57,454 nt of DNA from an uncultured Desulfovibrio sp. (GCF_910584445.1 NZ_CAJUBO010000018.1:1-57454); one strand, 5' to 3'; shown: positions 7,820 to 16,775, counted from the stretch's first letter. Program-made: numbers and translations. Notes: generated by a model from the letters alone, not told the origin.

Positions 7820-8641
7820 TTACAGCAGGAAGGAGGTCAGCACATAATCGGCAGCGAGGATGAGCACGCAGGAAATGACCACCGCCGAGGTGGTGGCGTT
7901 GCCCACGGCCTCGGGTCCGACGCTGTCGCGGCGCAGATGCGCGTAGTACCCCTGATGGCAGCAGACCGTGGCGACCAGAAGCCCGAAGACCAGGGCCTTG
8001 ATGAAGCCGCCGGAAACGTCGTTCATGGTCACGGCATGGGAGATCTTGTAAAAATACACGCCCTCGTTGATGCCGAGCATGCACACGCCCGTGAGATAGC
8101 CGCCCACGATGCCGATGACGTCAAAAATGGCCGTGAGCAGCGGAAAGGAAATGAGCGCGGCCGCAAGGCGCGGGCTGACCAGATAGCCCATGGAATTGAT
8201 GTCCATGACATCCAGGGCGTCCACCTGGTCCGTGATCCGCATGACGCCGATCTCGGCCGCCATGGCCGACCCGGCCCTGCCCGTGAGCATGATGGCCGTG
8301 AGCACCGGCCCGAGTTCGCGGATGAGCGTCAGCGAAACGGCGGAGCCGAGCAGGCCCACGGAACCGAACTGGACCAGGGTGTAATAGCCCTGAAGCCCCA
8401 GCACCATGCCGCAGAAAATGCCGATGAGCAGGATGACGAACAGCGACTGGTAGCCGATGACGTAGATCTGGCGCACCGTACGCGGGAAAATGCGGATATT
8501 GGCAAAAATCTGCCCCAGCCCGGAAAGCATGAAGAGCGTCATGCCGCCCACGGCGTCCACGCCGCGCAGGCACCGGCGCCCCAGGGCGCGCGGGAACCGG
8601 GCAAGCCCGGTGGCACTCGCAGTCGATGTCATGTCCGGCAT
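7820..8641 (-). CDS. mlaE: MlaE, permease of the phospholipid ABC transporter
   Basis: A 273-residue inner-membrane permease of the MlaE family. Recognisable parts are YVIGYQSLFVILLIGIFCGMVLGLQGY, the conserved loop REL.GPVLTAIMLTGRAGSAMAAEIG.M.ITDQVDAL, and about five transmembrane helices, ending VVISCVLILAADYVLTSFLL. The ATG at 8639-8641 directly follows the TAA of the SPOR gene and has AGGAG 12 nt upstream. A second ATG nine bases in is possible. With MlaF and MlaD it moves phospholipid between MlaC and the inner membrane. Confidence 0.95.
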   Translation of the reverse strand: MPDMTSTASATGLARFPRALGRRCLRGVDAVGGMTLFMLSGLGQIFANIRIFPRTVRQIYVIGYQSLFVILLIGIFCGMVLGLQGYYTLVQFGSVGLLGSAVSLTLIRELGPVLTAIMLTGRAGSAMAAEIGVMRITDQVDALDVMDINSMGYLVSPRLAAALISFPLLTAIFDVIGIVGGYLTGVCMLGINEGVYFYKISHAVTMNDVSGGFIKALVFGLLVATVCCHQGYYAHLRRDSVGPEAVGNATTSAVVISCVLILAADYVLTSFLL

Positions 8642-9643
8642 TTAAGGCGCACTCCTGCGGCGGCCCTTGCCGCCCGTTTTTTCCGCCACCGGCTTCTTTT
8701 CCAGCAGAATGGGCCTGCCAAGCCCCATGGCCGCCAGTTCCCCGCGCACACGGTCGGCATCGCGCACGCTCCCGCGCACGGAAACGAGCACCAGCCGCAC
8801 CTTGCCGCTCTGGCGCACGCGCGCGCGCAGCCCCGCCTCTTCCAGACGGCCGCGCAGGCGCTCCGCATCGGCGGGTCCACGGAAGGCCGCCGCCTGAAAG
8901 ACATGGTCAAAACGCGGCTCGTCCGGCTGCCGGACGGGCGCCGCTGCGGCGGCCCGGGCGGGCGCAGCGGGAGCCGCGGCCTGCCGCGGCGCGTTCCCCT
9001 CGCGGATGCCCCAGGCCGCCAGGCTCTCGCCCTGCGGCCGGCTGAAGGGATAGGCGGGCGCGGACGGAGGGACGGGAGCCGCAGGCGCGGGCTGTCCCGC
9101 ATTGGCGCCGGTGGGGGCGTTCCCGGGCGCGCCGGCAGCCGTCACGGGCGGCTCCCCGTCAGGGACGGGGGCGCCTGCGGCCGCGCGCGCTTCCGCCCCC
9201 GGAGCCGTCGGCGGGAGCGGGGGCGCACCGTCCCCGGACGCGGCGCCCTCCGGCGCGGGAGACAGGGCCTCCGCCCCGGGCAGGGGCGCGGCGGCGTCCG
9301 CGGCGCCAACGGTCGGGGAGGAGCCGGGCAGAAGCAGCCCGGCCACACTTTCCACGCCGCGTTCCGGGTCTTCGCCGCGCCCCACCATGTAGCCCATGAA
9401 AAACGACCAGCCCACCGCGGCCGCCAGGGCAAGGCCCAGGGCCGCCGTGGCGGCGGCCGAAAGATCGAGCGTCCGGCGCGGGCCGTCGGAAGGCCGGGCA
9501 TCGCGCGGACCCCGGCGGTTTTCCGCCGGGCGGCGGCCGGAAGCTTCCGCGCGGACGGAGCGCTCGCGCCGTCCCTGCGGCGCGGAGGCGTCCGCGCCCG
9601 AGAGCAGGTTCTTCTGAAAGATCTTGCGCAGGGGCTGGGCCAT
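8642..9643 (-). CDS. SPOR-domain membrane protein
   Basis: A 333-residue single-pass protein. It has a basic cytoplasmic N-terminus (residues 1-60), one transmembrane helix (LGLALAAAVGWSFFMGYMVG) and a long Pro/Ala-rich periplasmic linker. The C-terminal SPOR domain begins FDHVFQAAAFRGPADAERL and has a second repeat half with VRLVLVSVRGSVRDADRVRGELAAMG. SPOR domains bind denuded septal glycan, so a role at the division site or envelope is likely. The gene starts 11 nt after argS, and its stop touches the mlaE start, so it sits inside the long fabD-to-mla transcription unit. Confidence 0.88.
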   Translation of the reverse strand: MAQPLRKIFQKNLLSGADASAPQGRRERSVRAEASGRRPAENRRGPRDARPSDGPRRTLDLSAAATAALGLALAAAVGWSFFMGYMVGRGEDPERGVESVAGLLLPGSSPTVGAADAAAPLPGAEALSPAPEGAASGDGAPPLPPTAPGAEARAAAGAPVPDGEPPVTAAGAPGNAPTGANAGQPAPAAPVPPSAPAYPFSRPQGESLAAWGIREGNAPRQAAAPAAPARAAAAAPVRQPDEPRFDHVFQAAAFRGPADAERLRGRLEEAGLRARVRQSGKVRLVLVSVRGSVRDADRVRGELAAMGLGRPILLEKKPVAEKTGGKGRRRSAP

Positions 9644-9654
9644 GCCGTCCGCCG

Positions 9655-11310
9655 CTACATGCTTTCCGGCGCGCTCACGCCCAGGAGGAAAAGACCGTTG
9701 CGCAGGGTCTGGCCCACGGCCCGCAGCAGGGCGAGCCGGGCCACGGCGCGAGGCTCGTCATCGGGCAGAAGTATCTGGTGACGCGCGTAGTAGGCGTGCA
9801 GCGATCCCGCCAGGTCCATGAGGTAGCGGCTCACATGGTGCGGCGCCAGGTTCTGCGCCGCCTGGGCGAGCATGTCCTCAAAGGCGGCCATCTGCCGCAG
9901 CAGGGCCATGTCCTCCGGGGTGTCCAGCGGCGCCAGGGCCGCCTCGTCCGTGCGCTCCGGCAGGGTCAGGCCCTGCGCGGCCGCGCGCCGCAACAGCGAG
10001 CTGATGCGCGCATGGGCATACTGGACATAGTAGACCGGATTGTCGAGATTGCGCTGCTTGGCAAGCTCCAGATCGAAATCCAGCGGGCTGTCGCTCTTGC
10101 GCGAGAGGAACAGGAAGCGCGCCGCATCCGGTCCCACTTCGCGCAGGACCTCCTCCAGCGTCACGAACTCGCCCGCGCGCGTGGACATGCTGACCAGCTT
10201 GCCGTCGCGCAGCAGGTTGACAAGCTGGATGAGCACCACGTCGAAGCTCTCCCGGGCTTCGCCCATGGCCGCCACGGCCGCGCGCATGCGCGGGATGTAG
10301 CCGTGGTGGTCGGCGCCCCAGACATCCACGAGCCAGTCATGGCCGCGCCGGTACTTGTCGTGATGATAGGCGATGTCCGAGGCGAAATAGGTCAGGCTGC
10401 CGTCGGACTTCCGCAGGACGCGGTCCTTGTCGTCCCCGAGGCGCGTGGTGGCGAACCACAGGGCGCCGTCCCGCTCATAGGTGTATCCGGCCTTTTCCAG
10501 GGCGGCAAAGGCCGCGTCCACCGCGCCGCCGTCCACCAGGCTCTTTTCGGAAAAATACCGGCCGTGCTCCACGCGAAAGGCCGCCAGGTCCGCCCTGATG
10601 CCGCCCAGGATCTGCTCCACCGCATAGGCGCCGCAGCGCGCGCGGGACTCGTCCTCGGGGAGGTCCGCAAGCGCCGGTTCCCGCCGGAGCAGATCCGCCG
10701 CCAGATCGCGGATGTAGTCGCCCCGGTACCAGTCTTCGGGAAATTCCACGGCCCGGCCCGCCAGCTCCTGCAGGCGCAGCCAGACGGAAAGCCCGAGCAG
10801 GCGCATCTGCCGCCCGGCGTCATTGAGATAATACTCCGTCTCCACGGCATAGCCGGTCTTGCGGAGCAGGCGCGCCAGGCTGTCGCCCACGGCCGCGCCC
10901 CGGCCATGGCCCACATGGAGCGGCCCTGTGGGATTGGCGGATACATATTCCACCAGCACCTTGCGCCCCTTGCCGGCATCGCTCTCGCCGTACGCCGCGC
11001 CCGCGGACTCCACCTCCGCCACGGCGCGCCGCCAGAAGGACGGACGGAACGTGACGTTGCAAAAGCCCGGACCCGCCACTTCCGCATGCTCGATATCCGC
11101 GCAGAGCGCGGGCAGGCGGGCGGCAAGCTCCTGCCCCAGTTCGCGCGGATTGCGCTTCGCCGCGCGGGCGAGGAGCATGGCCGCGTTGGTGGAAAGATCC
11201 CCGTGCTTCGCCTCGCGCGGCGGTTCCACCACGAGCTTGTCGGGCCAGGGAAGATCCAGTTCCTTCAGCGCCGCCGCGAGGGCGGCGCGCAACGTGTCAG
11301 CGGCGCGCAT
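9655..11310 (-). CDS. argS: Arginyl-tRNA synthetase
   Basis: Class I synthetase charging tRNA-Arg, 551 residues, the normal length. The N-terminal additional domain begins MRAADTLRAALAAALKEL. The HIGH-type motif sits in VSANPTGPLHVGHGRGAAVGD, and the KMSKS-loop equivalent is KLVSMSTRAGEFVTL. The C-terminal anticodon-binding DALR domain ends ALLRAVGQTLRNGLFLLGVSAPE. The ATG at 11308-11310 is chosen by homology, because upstream in-frame sequence looks non-coding. It lies 44 nt after fabD. Confidence 0.97.
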   Translation of the reverse strand: MRAADTLRAALAAALKELDLPWPDKLVVEPPREAKHGDLSTNAAMLLARAAKRNPRELGQELAARLPALCADIEHAEVAGPGFCNVTFRPSFWRRAVAEVESAGAAYGESDAGKGRKVLVEYVSANPTGPLHVGHGRGAAVGDSLARLLRKTGYAVETEYYLNDAGRQMRLLGLSVWLRLQELAGRAVEFPEDWYRGDYIRDLAADLLRREPALADLPEDESRARCGAYAVEQILGGIRADLAAFRVEHGRYFSEKSLVDGGAVDAAFAALEKAGYTYERDGALWFATTRLGDDKDRVLRKSDGSLTYFASDIAYHHDKYRRGHDWLVDVWGADHHGYIPRMRAAVAAMGEARESFDVVLIQLVNLLRDGKLVSMSTRAGEFVTLEEVLREVGPDAARFLFLSRKSDSPLDFDLELAKQRNLDNPVYYVQYAHARISSLLRRAAAQGLTLPERTDEAALAPLDTPEDMALLRQMAAFEDMLAQAAQNLAPHHVSRYLMDLAGSLHAYYARHQILLPDDEPRAVARLALLRAVGQTLRNGLFLLGVSAPESM

Positions 11311-11354
11311 GGCATGGTCCCGGAGAAAAGGCTTCCCGCTGTGCCGGGAAGGTA

Positions 11355-12368
11355 TTACATGGCATAGTTGAGGATACCCGAAAGCGAATCCACGAGGTCC
11401 ACGCGCAGGTGGTCGCTCTGGGCGGCAATGGCCGCGAGCGACGGACCCACCATCTTGCCGAGCACGGCCTTGGGGCTGATCTCCAGCCACCAGCGCACGC
11501 CCGCGAGGTACAGGTTGCGGAGCAGGTCCACCCAGAACACCGGCGTGACCATCTGCCGCAACAGGCTTTTTCTGGCGCTTTCCCCGTCGTGGACGGGCCT
11601 GCCGTCCACATTGCAATAGACGGGAAAGCGCGGCGCGTTCCACACGGTCTTTTCCAGCAGCGGCGCGAGTTCCCTGTTGGCCTCGGCCATCATGGGGCTG
11701 TGAAAGGCGCCGCTCACTTTAAGCTCCACGCCGCGCCCCTTGCGCTCCTTCGCCTTTTGCACGGCCAGGGCCACGGCTTCCCTGGCGCCGCTGACCACGG
11801 TCTGCTGCGGGGTGTTGCGGTTGGCGGCCACAAGGAGCGCGCCGCTTTCCGCCGCCGCCTCTTCCACGATGGCGGCCACGGCGTCCATGTCCAGCTTGAC
11901 GATGGCGGCCATGGCGCCCCTGCCCTCGGGGTCCGCCTCGGCCATGAGCCGCCCGCGCAGGGACGTGATCTCAAGGACGCTTCTGGGCGAAAGCACTCCG
12001 GCGGCGGCCAGGGCGCTGAATTCGCCCAGGCTGTGCCCGGCGGCGGCAAACGGCGCGAGGGACGCCCCGAAGCGCTCCGAAAGCGCGCGCCAGAGATTGC
12101 AGTTGACCACCGTGAGCGCGGGCTGCAGGGCGCGGGTGTCGCTCATGGCGGACTCGTCGCCCTCCCAGAAAATCTCCCGCAGGGGCAGGCCGCTGATGCG
12201 TTCGGCCTGCTTCCAGAAGTCCATGGCCTCGGAGGAGGCTTCGGCGAGGTCGCGGCCCATGCCCGCCACCTGCGAACCCTGACCGGAAAAGATCAGGGCC
12301 GGACGGCCACAATCGGGCGCGGGGGAAAGTTCCGTGTGCATTTCGGGCTGTGTGCTGGCGTGCGTCAT
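11355..12368 (-). CDS. fabD: Malonyl-CoA:ACP transacylase (FabD)
   Basis: Transfers malonyl from CoA to acyl-carrier protein for type II fatty-acid synthesis. The 337-residue protein has the N-terminal GQGSQ at residues 29-33 and the nucleophile Ser113 in GHSLGEFSALAAAG. It also carries the conserved Arg segment SLRGRLM, the His of KVSGAFHSPMM (catalytic dyad) and a QMVTPVFW motif near the C-terminus. The start at 12366-12368 is supported by GGAG eight bases upstream. An extra ~20-residue N-terminal tail precedes the fold. It is the first gene of the long leftward operon. Confidence 0.94.
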   Translation of the reverse strand: MTHASTQPEMHTELSPAPDCGRPALIFSGQGSQVAGMGRDLAEASSEAMDFWKQAERISGLPLREIFWEGDESAMSDTRALQPALTVVNCNLWRALSERFGASLAPFAAAGHSLGEFSALAAAGVLSPRSVLEITSLRGRLMAEADPEGRGAMAAIVKLDMDAVAAIVEEAAAESGALLVAANRNTPQQTVVSGAREAVALAVQKAKERKGRGVELKVSGAFHSPMMAEANRELAPLLEKTVWNAPRFPVYCNVDGRPVHDGESARKSLLRQMVTPVFWVDLLRNLYLAGVRWWLEISPKAVLGKMVGPSLAAIAAQSDHLRVDLVDSLSGILNYAM

Positions 12369-12412
12369 TTCATCTCCGAAAACGGGCGCTTGGTCCGCGT
12401 GCAAAGCTCTTT

Positions 12413-12441
12413 TTTCTACGCTATCGGGCCGGGGCTTGCAA
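12413..12441 (-). promoter_or_regulatory. Candidate promoter for the fabD-argS-spor-mla operon
   Basis: Minus strand: TTGCAA, 17-bp spacer, TAGAAA, ending about 45 nt upstream of the fabD start codon, in the 149-bp gap shared with divergent rsmG. Visual assignment. Confidence 0.45.
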
Positions 12442-12517
12442 GCGCTCTCTCGCCGGGCTATCACAGCCCCGGAACGCCGCTCCCGGGCAGGGGGCGGAGA
12501 CAGGTTCCGGAGGCTCC

Positions 12518-13294
12518 ATGACGGAACGTCGCGCGCACCAGAAAAGCAGTCCGGGCCGCCCCCGAGGGGGCGCGGCGAGGGTTTCCGGCGGTCCCGTGCG
12601 GGACGCCGTGGAACGCCTGCCGCCGGGCCTTGCCGCCCAGACGCCCGCGGCCCTGCTCGCGGCGCTGCCGGAACGCCTTGGCCGGTATGTGGACATGCTC
12701 TGCGCCTGGAACGATGCCGTCAATCTTACCGGCGGCAGGGACCGGGAGGACGTCCTTGCGCGTCTCGTGCCGGACAGCTTCCATCTGGCGGCCTTCCTGC
12801 GCGGCCCCGCGCTGGCGGCGGCCGCCGACGCCGCCGGGCCGGACGGTCCCCGCGTCTGGGACCTGGGCGCGGGCGGCGGCCTGCCCGGCATTCCCCTGCG
12901 TATGGTCTGGGAGCGCGGGACATACACCCTGGTGGAAGTGCGCCAGAAACGCGCCCTTTTTCTCGCCAATGCGCTCGCCGCGCTGCGGCTCGCGCGCACC
13001 CGCGTTTTCCGCGGACCGGCGGAACAGCTTTTCGCCGAACAGCGGGAAGGCGCGGACGTGATCCTCTCCCGCGCCTTCCTGCCGTGGCCGAAGCTGCTGG
13101 AGTTCTGCCGTCCGGCCCTCCGGCCCGGCGGCGTGCTCCTCATCTTCGCCGCCGCGCCCTGCGGCGAACTTCCCGCCCCGTGGCGGCCACTGGCCCAGAC
13201 GTCCTATGCGGCAGGCGCGAGCCGCCGCTGGCTCTGGGCCGTGCAGGCGCCGTCCCGCGCGGAGGAAACCTGCGCGGAGGGCAGCCATGCCTGA
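12518..13294 (+). CDS. rsmG: 16S rRNA (guanine-527-N7)-methyltransferase RsmG (GidB)
   Basis: SAM-dependent methylation of 16S rRNA at G527, 258 residues. The family motif VWDLGAGGGLPGIPLRM is the SAM-binding loop, and LVEVRQKRALFLANALAALRL and ADVILSRAFLPW follow as in GidB. The N-terminal helical part contains YVDMLCAWNDAVNLTGGRD. About 30 N-terminal residues rich in Arg and Gly are extra. The ATG at 12518 has CCGGAGG upstream. The last 8 nt overlap the start of stt3, suggesting translational coupling. It is divergent from fabD. Confidence 0.93.
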   Translation: MTERRAHQKSSPGRPRGGAARVSGGPVRDAVERLPPGLAAQTPAALLAALPERLGRYVDMLCAWNDAVNLTGGRDREDVLARLVPDSFHLAAFLRGPALAAAADAAGPDGPRVWDLGAGGGLPGIPLRMVWERGTYTLVEVRQKRALFLANALAALRLARTRVFRGPAEQLFAEQREGADVILSRAFLPWPKLLEFCRPALRPGGVLLIFAAAPCGELPAPWRPLAQTSYAAGASRRWLWAVQAPSRAEETCAEGSHA

Positions 13295-15608
13295 GCCTGC
13301 GCGTTCCATGTCCCCGGTCCTGCGGCACTGGGGCGGCGGCCTGGCCTGCTTCCTCCTCACCGTGGGCCTCGCCTTCGGCCTGCGGATGCTGGAATGGCCC
13401 TCGTGGCAGAACCCCGAATACCGCCTTGGCGGGGAAATGCTCCTCGCCACGCACGACGCCTATCACTGGGTGGCCGGGGCCGAGGGCTTCGGCCTGGCGG
13501 TGGACCATCCCATGGCGCGCATGCTGCGCCTCATGGCCGACGCGAGCGGCCTGGCGCCCGCTGTGGTGGCATTCTGGTTTCCCCCTGCGCTGGCGAGCCT
13601 GGTGGCGGGGATCGTCTTTCTGTGGGCCTGGGCGCTGGGCAGCATGCAGGCGGGGGTGGCCGCCGGGCTTGTGGCAAGCATGGCGCCCGGCTTTCTGGGC
13701 CGCACCCTGCTCGGCTATTACGACACGGACCTCGTCACCCTGTTCTTCCCCCTGCTCATGACGCTCGCCCCGGCCTGCTGGGCCATGCGCTACATGCTCC
13801 TGCCGCAGATGGTGCTGCGGCGGCTGCGCGCGCCCGCCGGGCTTGCGGCCCTGCCCGGCGCGCTCCTGCCCGCGCGTCTTCGGCGGCGCCGCGCCGCTCC
13901 CGCCGGGGGGGCGCCCCTCCTCCGGGAGGCGCCGCGGCCCGGCGATCCGCTGCGTCCCGTGTGGATCGTCCTTCTCGGGCTTTCCGGACTCCTGTCCTGG
14001 TGGGCGCAGGAATGGCATTCGGTCTTCCCCTACCTTCTGCGCTACAACGTGGCCCTGCTGGGCTGCATGGCGCTGGTCCTCGGCCCGGGGGGACGGCGCG
14101 GCCCGCTCTTTCTCGGCGCGCTCGCCTACGCCCTGCCCGCGCTCGGCGGCCTCGCGGGCTGCGTCTTCGACCTCATCCTGCTTGCCACGCACGCGCCCGA
14201 GGGCCGGGTCCTGCGGCGCTTTCTCCTGCACCCGCGCACCGTGGCCCTGCTCTGGCTCTGCGTGGGCCTGCTCCTGATGCGCGGCGAGATCCTGACCACG
14301 CTCCTCACCCATGCCGACGCCTACCTCAAGCACAGCGGCGACACGCGCGGCGCCGGCCCGGCGGCGCTTGTCTATCCGTCGGTGGCGCAGTCCATCATTG
14401 AGGTCCAAGACCTGAGCTTCGCCGCGCTCTTCCCGTATTTCCACCCCTGGGCGGAAGCGGCCATCGCGGGCCTTGCGGGCTTTCTCCTCCTGCTCTTCCG
14501 GCGCCCCGGCGCGCTCTTTCTGCTGCCCCTGGCGGCCCTGGCCCTGCTGAGCACGCGGCTCGGCGGCAGAATGGTCATGTTCGGCGCGCCCGTGGTGGCC
14601 CTGGGGCTGACCGTGCCGCTCGCCTGGCTGACGCGCCGCCTCCTGCCGCGCGCCCTGCCGGGCGCGGCATCCGCCTGGATCGCCGCCGTCATCGCTGTGG
14701 CGCTGTTCGTGGCGCCCTTTGCGCCCATGATCCCGACTCTTTCCCAGGGACCGATCATCAACCGCCGCCACGCGGCGGCCCTGGCCCAGGCCCGCGCCAT
14801 CACGCCCGAAGACGCGCGCCTCTGGCTCTGGTGGGACTGGGGCTACGCGGCCCACTATTTCGCGCGCCGCGCCACCATCGCGGACGGCGCGCAGCACGCG
14901 GGTCCTTCGCTCTATCTGCCCGCGGCGGTCTTTGCCACGGACAACGCCCGCTTTGCCCGTCAGATCATCCGCGAGACCTCGCGGCAGGGCAACGAGCCGG
15001 GCCGCGTCTTCGCCGGGCTGGACAGCGCCGGGGCGCAGGCGCTCATGGACAGGCTGCGCTCGCCGGGAACGCCGCTGGTGCCCGGCCGCGGGCGCCAGTT
15101 CATCATCGCCAGCTTCGAGATGCTCCGGCTCGGCTTCTGGATCAGCAATTTCGGCAACTGGAACTTCGTCACCCGCCACGGCGAGGGCGGCGCGCTCTCC
15201 ATCGTGCCCCAGGCGCTCGCCTACCGCCTCAGGACGGGCGAAGTGCGCCTCATGGACAGCGGCAGCATCATCTACCCGGCCTCCATCGCCGTGTTCGACG
15301 AGACCGGCGTCACGCGGCGCAACTATGTGCAGGAGTGGTTCGACGCCCACCCCGACGCCAGCGCCCGCGCGCAGCAGGCGTTCCTCGCCGGGCGGCGCAA
15401 CGTGCATTTTCTCTTCAACCGCGTGACGGACGAAAAACTCGCCATGGACGAGGGCATCTTCAGTTCGCTCATGGTCAGGCTCCTGCTCTGCGACCCGCAG
15501 GACCCGCGCATCTCGCCGTACTTCAAGCTCGTGTACGACAACGTGTTCGCGCGCATCTACGAAGTGCTGCCCGCGGACGGGGATGCTCCCCGCGCGCCCG
15601 CTCAATGA
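13287..15608 (+). CDS. pglB: STT3/PglB-type oligosaccharyltransferase
   Basis: Inner-membrane enzyme that transfers a lipid-linked oligosaccharide to Asn on periplasmic proteins. The 773-residue protein has about 12 hydrophobic helices and a C-terminal soluble domain. Visible catalytic features: Asp57 in the first external loop (ATHDAYHW), the second acidic motif GYYDTD with D146 and D148, an external-loop-5 SVSE/TIxE-like motif S369-I-I-E372, and the acceptor-binding WWDWG at residues 515-519 in place of WWDYG. The start at 13287 follows GGAGG and overlaps rsmG by 8 nt. PglB homologues with this activity are known in Desulfovibrio. No glycan-assembly genes or flippase are adjacent. It overlaps convergent rlmH by 7 nt. 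Confidence 0.93.
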   Translation: MPEPARSMSPVLRHWGGGLACFLLTVGLAFGLRMLEWPSWQNPEYRLGGEMLLATHDAYHWVAGAEGFGLAVDHPMARMLRLMADASGLAPAVVAFWFPPALASLVAGIVFLWAWALGSMQAGVAAGLVASMAPGFLGRTLLGYYDTDLVTLFFPLLMTLAPACWAMRYMLLPQMVLRRLRAPAGLAALPGALLPARLRRRRAAPAGGAPLLREAPRPGDPLRPVWIVLLGLSGLLSWWAQEWHSVFPYLLRYNVALLGCMALVLGPGGRRGPLFLGALAYALPALGGLAGCVFDLILLATHAPEGRVLRRFLLHPRTVALLWLCVGLLLMRGEILTTLLTHADAYLKHSGDTRGAGPAALVYPSVAQSIIEVQDLSFAALFPYFHPWAEAAIAGLAGFLLLLFRRPGALFLLPLAALALLSTRLGGRMVMFGAPVVALGLTVPLAWLTRRLLPRALPGAASAWIAAVIAVALFVAPFAPMIPTLSQGPIINRRHAAALAQARAITPEDARLWLWWDWGYAAHYFARRATIADGAQHAGPSLYLPAAVFATDNARFARQIIRETSRQGNEPGRVFAGLDSAGAQALMDRLRSPGTPLVPGRGRQFIIASFEMLRLGFWISNFGNWNFVTRHGEGGALSIVPQALAYRLRTGEVRLMDSGSIIYPASIAVFDETGVTRRNYVQEWFDAHPDASARAQQAFLAGRRNVHFLFNRVTDEKLAMDEGIFSSLMVRLLLCDPQDPRISPYFKLVYDNVFARIYEVLPADGDAPRAPAQ

Positions 15609-16072
15609 TGGTAGGGGACCTTGCGCAGGATGCACTCGGCCCGGTACAGCTGCTCGAGCAGAAGGACGCGGGCGAGTTCATGCGGCCAGGTCATGGCCGA
15701 AAGGCTGAGGCAATGGGCGCAGGCGTCCCGCACCCCGGGGGACAGGCCGAACGCGCCGCCCACCACGAAACAGGGGCGCAGCGCCGCCTCGTCAAAACGG
15801 CGCAGCAGGGCCGCCAGGCTGGGCGAATCCAGGGGCCGCCCCCCCTCGTCCAGCGCCACGGCCGCCGCTTCGCGGCCCAGGGCCTCCACGAGGCGGCGCC
15901 CTTCCTGCGCCATGCGCTGCCCCGGGGCAAGCGCGGCATCGCCGTCGCGCACCTCGACCATTTCCACACGCCGCCAGCGATCGAGGCGGTGCTGATAGTG
16001 GGCCGCCGCCTCGCGCCAGAACGGCGTTTTCAGCCTGCCCACACACAGGAGCCGCACCATTTTGCCAGCCAT
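15602..16072 (-). CDS. rlmH: 23S rRNA (pseudouridine-1915-N3)-methyltransferase RlmH
   Basis: SPOUT-family enzyme methylating pseudouridine 1915 in helix 69 of 23S rRNA. The 156 residues fit the family. The knot region VVGGAFGLSPGVRDACAHCLSLSAMTWPH and the C-terminus LLLEQLYRAECILRKVPYHH are almost diagnostic. The ATG at 16070-16072 has GAGGAAG eight bases upstream. An ATG 12 nt later matches homologue N-termini but lacks a ribosome-binding site. Its start codon shares CATG with the divergent Sua5/YrdC gene. Its 3' end overlaps stt3 by 7 nt. Confidence 0.95.
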   Translation of the reverse strand: MAGKMVRLLCVGRLKTPFWREAAAHYQHRLDRWRRVEMVEVRDGDAALAPGQRMAQEGRRLVEALGREAAAVALDEGGRPLDSPSLAALLRRFDEAALRPCFVVGGAFGLSPGVRDACAHCLSLSAMTWPHELARVLLLEQLYRAECILRKVPYHH

Positions 16073-16775
16073 GCCGTCACTTCCTCACGCCCGCGCGCCG
16101 CGCGGGGAACTCCGCAGCCTCAGCCTTGAGGAGGCCGCCCGCCGCCTCGCCGCGGGCGGCATCGTCATCTTTCCCACCGAAACCTTGTACGCCATCGGCT
16201 GCCGGGCAGACAAGCCCGATGCCTGCGCCCGCCTCTGCGCGCTCAAGGGGCGCCCCGCCGGCTCCCCCCTCCCCCTGCTGGCCGCCGATGCGGCCCAGGC
16301 CGCCCGCGCCGTCCGGCTGGAGGCGGCGCCCCTGCCGCTTTTGCGGCGCTTCTGGCCCGGACCGCTGAGCCTTCTGCTCCCCGCCCTGCCGGAGCTGGCG
16401 CCGCAGGTCCGCAATGCCGCCGGCCTGGCCGCCCTGCGCGTCACCCCGCACCCCCTGGCCGCGCGCCTCGCCGCGCTGGCGGGCGGCGCGCTCACCGCGA
16501 GCAGCGCCAACTTCAGCGGCGGAACGCCGGCGGCCCGCGCCCGGGACCTGGATGCGGCCCTGCTGGCGGCCCTGGCGGCACCGGAAGCCGCGGCGCACGG
16601 CCCCGCCGGCGGACTGCTCGTGGCCCGCGCGCCGGAAGAGGAACCCCGGGGGGGGCTACCCTCCACGCTCGCGCTGCCGCTTTCCGGCTCCGGGGGGCCA
16701 CGGCTGCGCCTGCTCCGGCAGGGAGCCGTCAGCGCCCAGGCCCTCATGGCGGCGGGCTTCCGGCTGGAAGCCTGA
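16071..16775 (+). CDS. Sua5/YciO/YrdC-family protein, probable threonylcarbamoyl-AMP synthase
   Basis: Probably makes threonylcarbamoyl-AMP from threonine, bicarbonate and ATP for the t6A37 modification of ANN-decoding tRNAs. The 234-residue protein shows the YrdC core: GGIVIFPTETLYAIGCRADKPDA, a LKGRPAGSPLPLL version of the KxRPxxxPL motif, FWPGPLSLLLPA, a VTPHPLA segment and the SSANFSGG nucleotide loop. Family length without the C-terminal Sua5 domain is about 190-210. The tail (rich in Ala and Gly) looks unstructured and does not obviously form a Sua5 domain. It divergently overlaps rlmH, and its own Shine-Dalgarno is weak. The YciO branch cannot be excluded. Confidence 0.85.
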   Translation: MPSLPHARAPRGELRSLSLEEAARRLAAGGIVIFPTETLYAIGCRADKPDACARLCALKGRPAGSPLPLLAADAAQAARAVRLEAAPLPLLRRFWPGPLSLLLPALPELAPQVRNAAGLAALRVTPHPLAARLAALAGGALTASSANFSGGTPAARARDLDAALLAALAAPEAAAHGPAGGLLVARAPEEEPRGGLPSTLALPLSGSGGPRLRLLRQGAVSAQALMAAGFRLEA

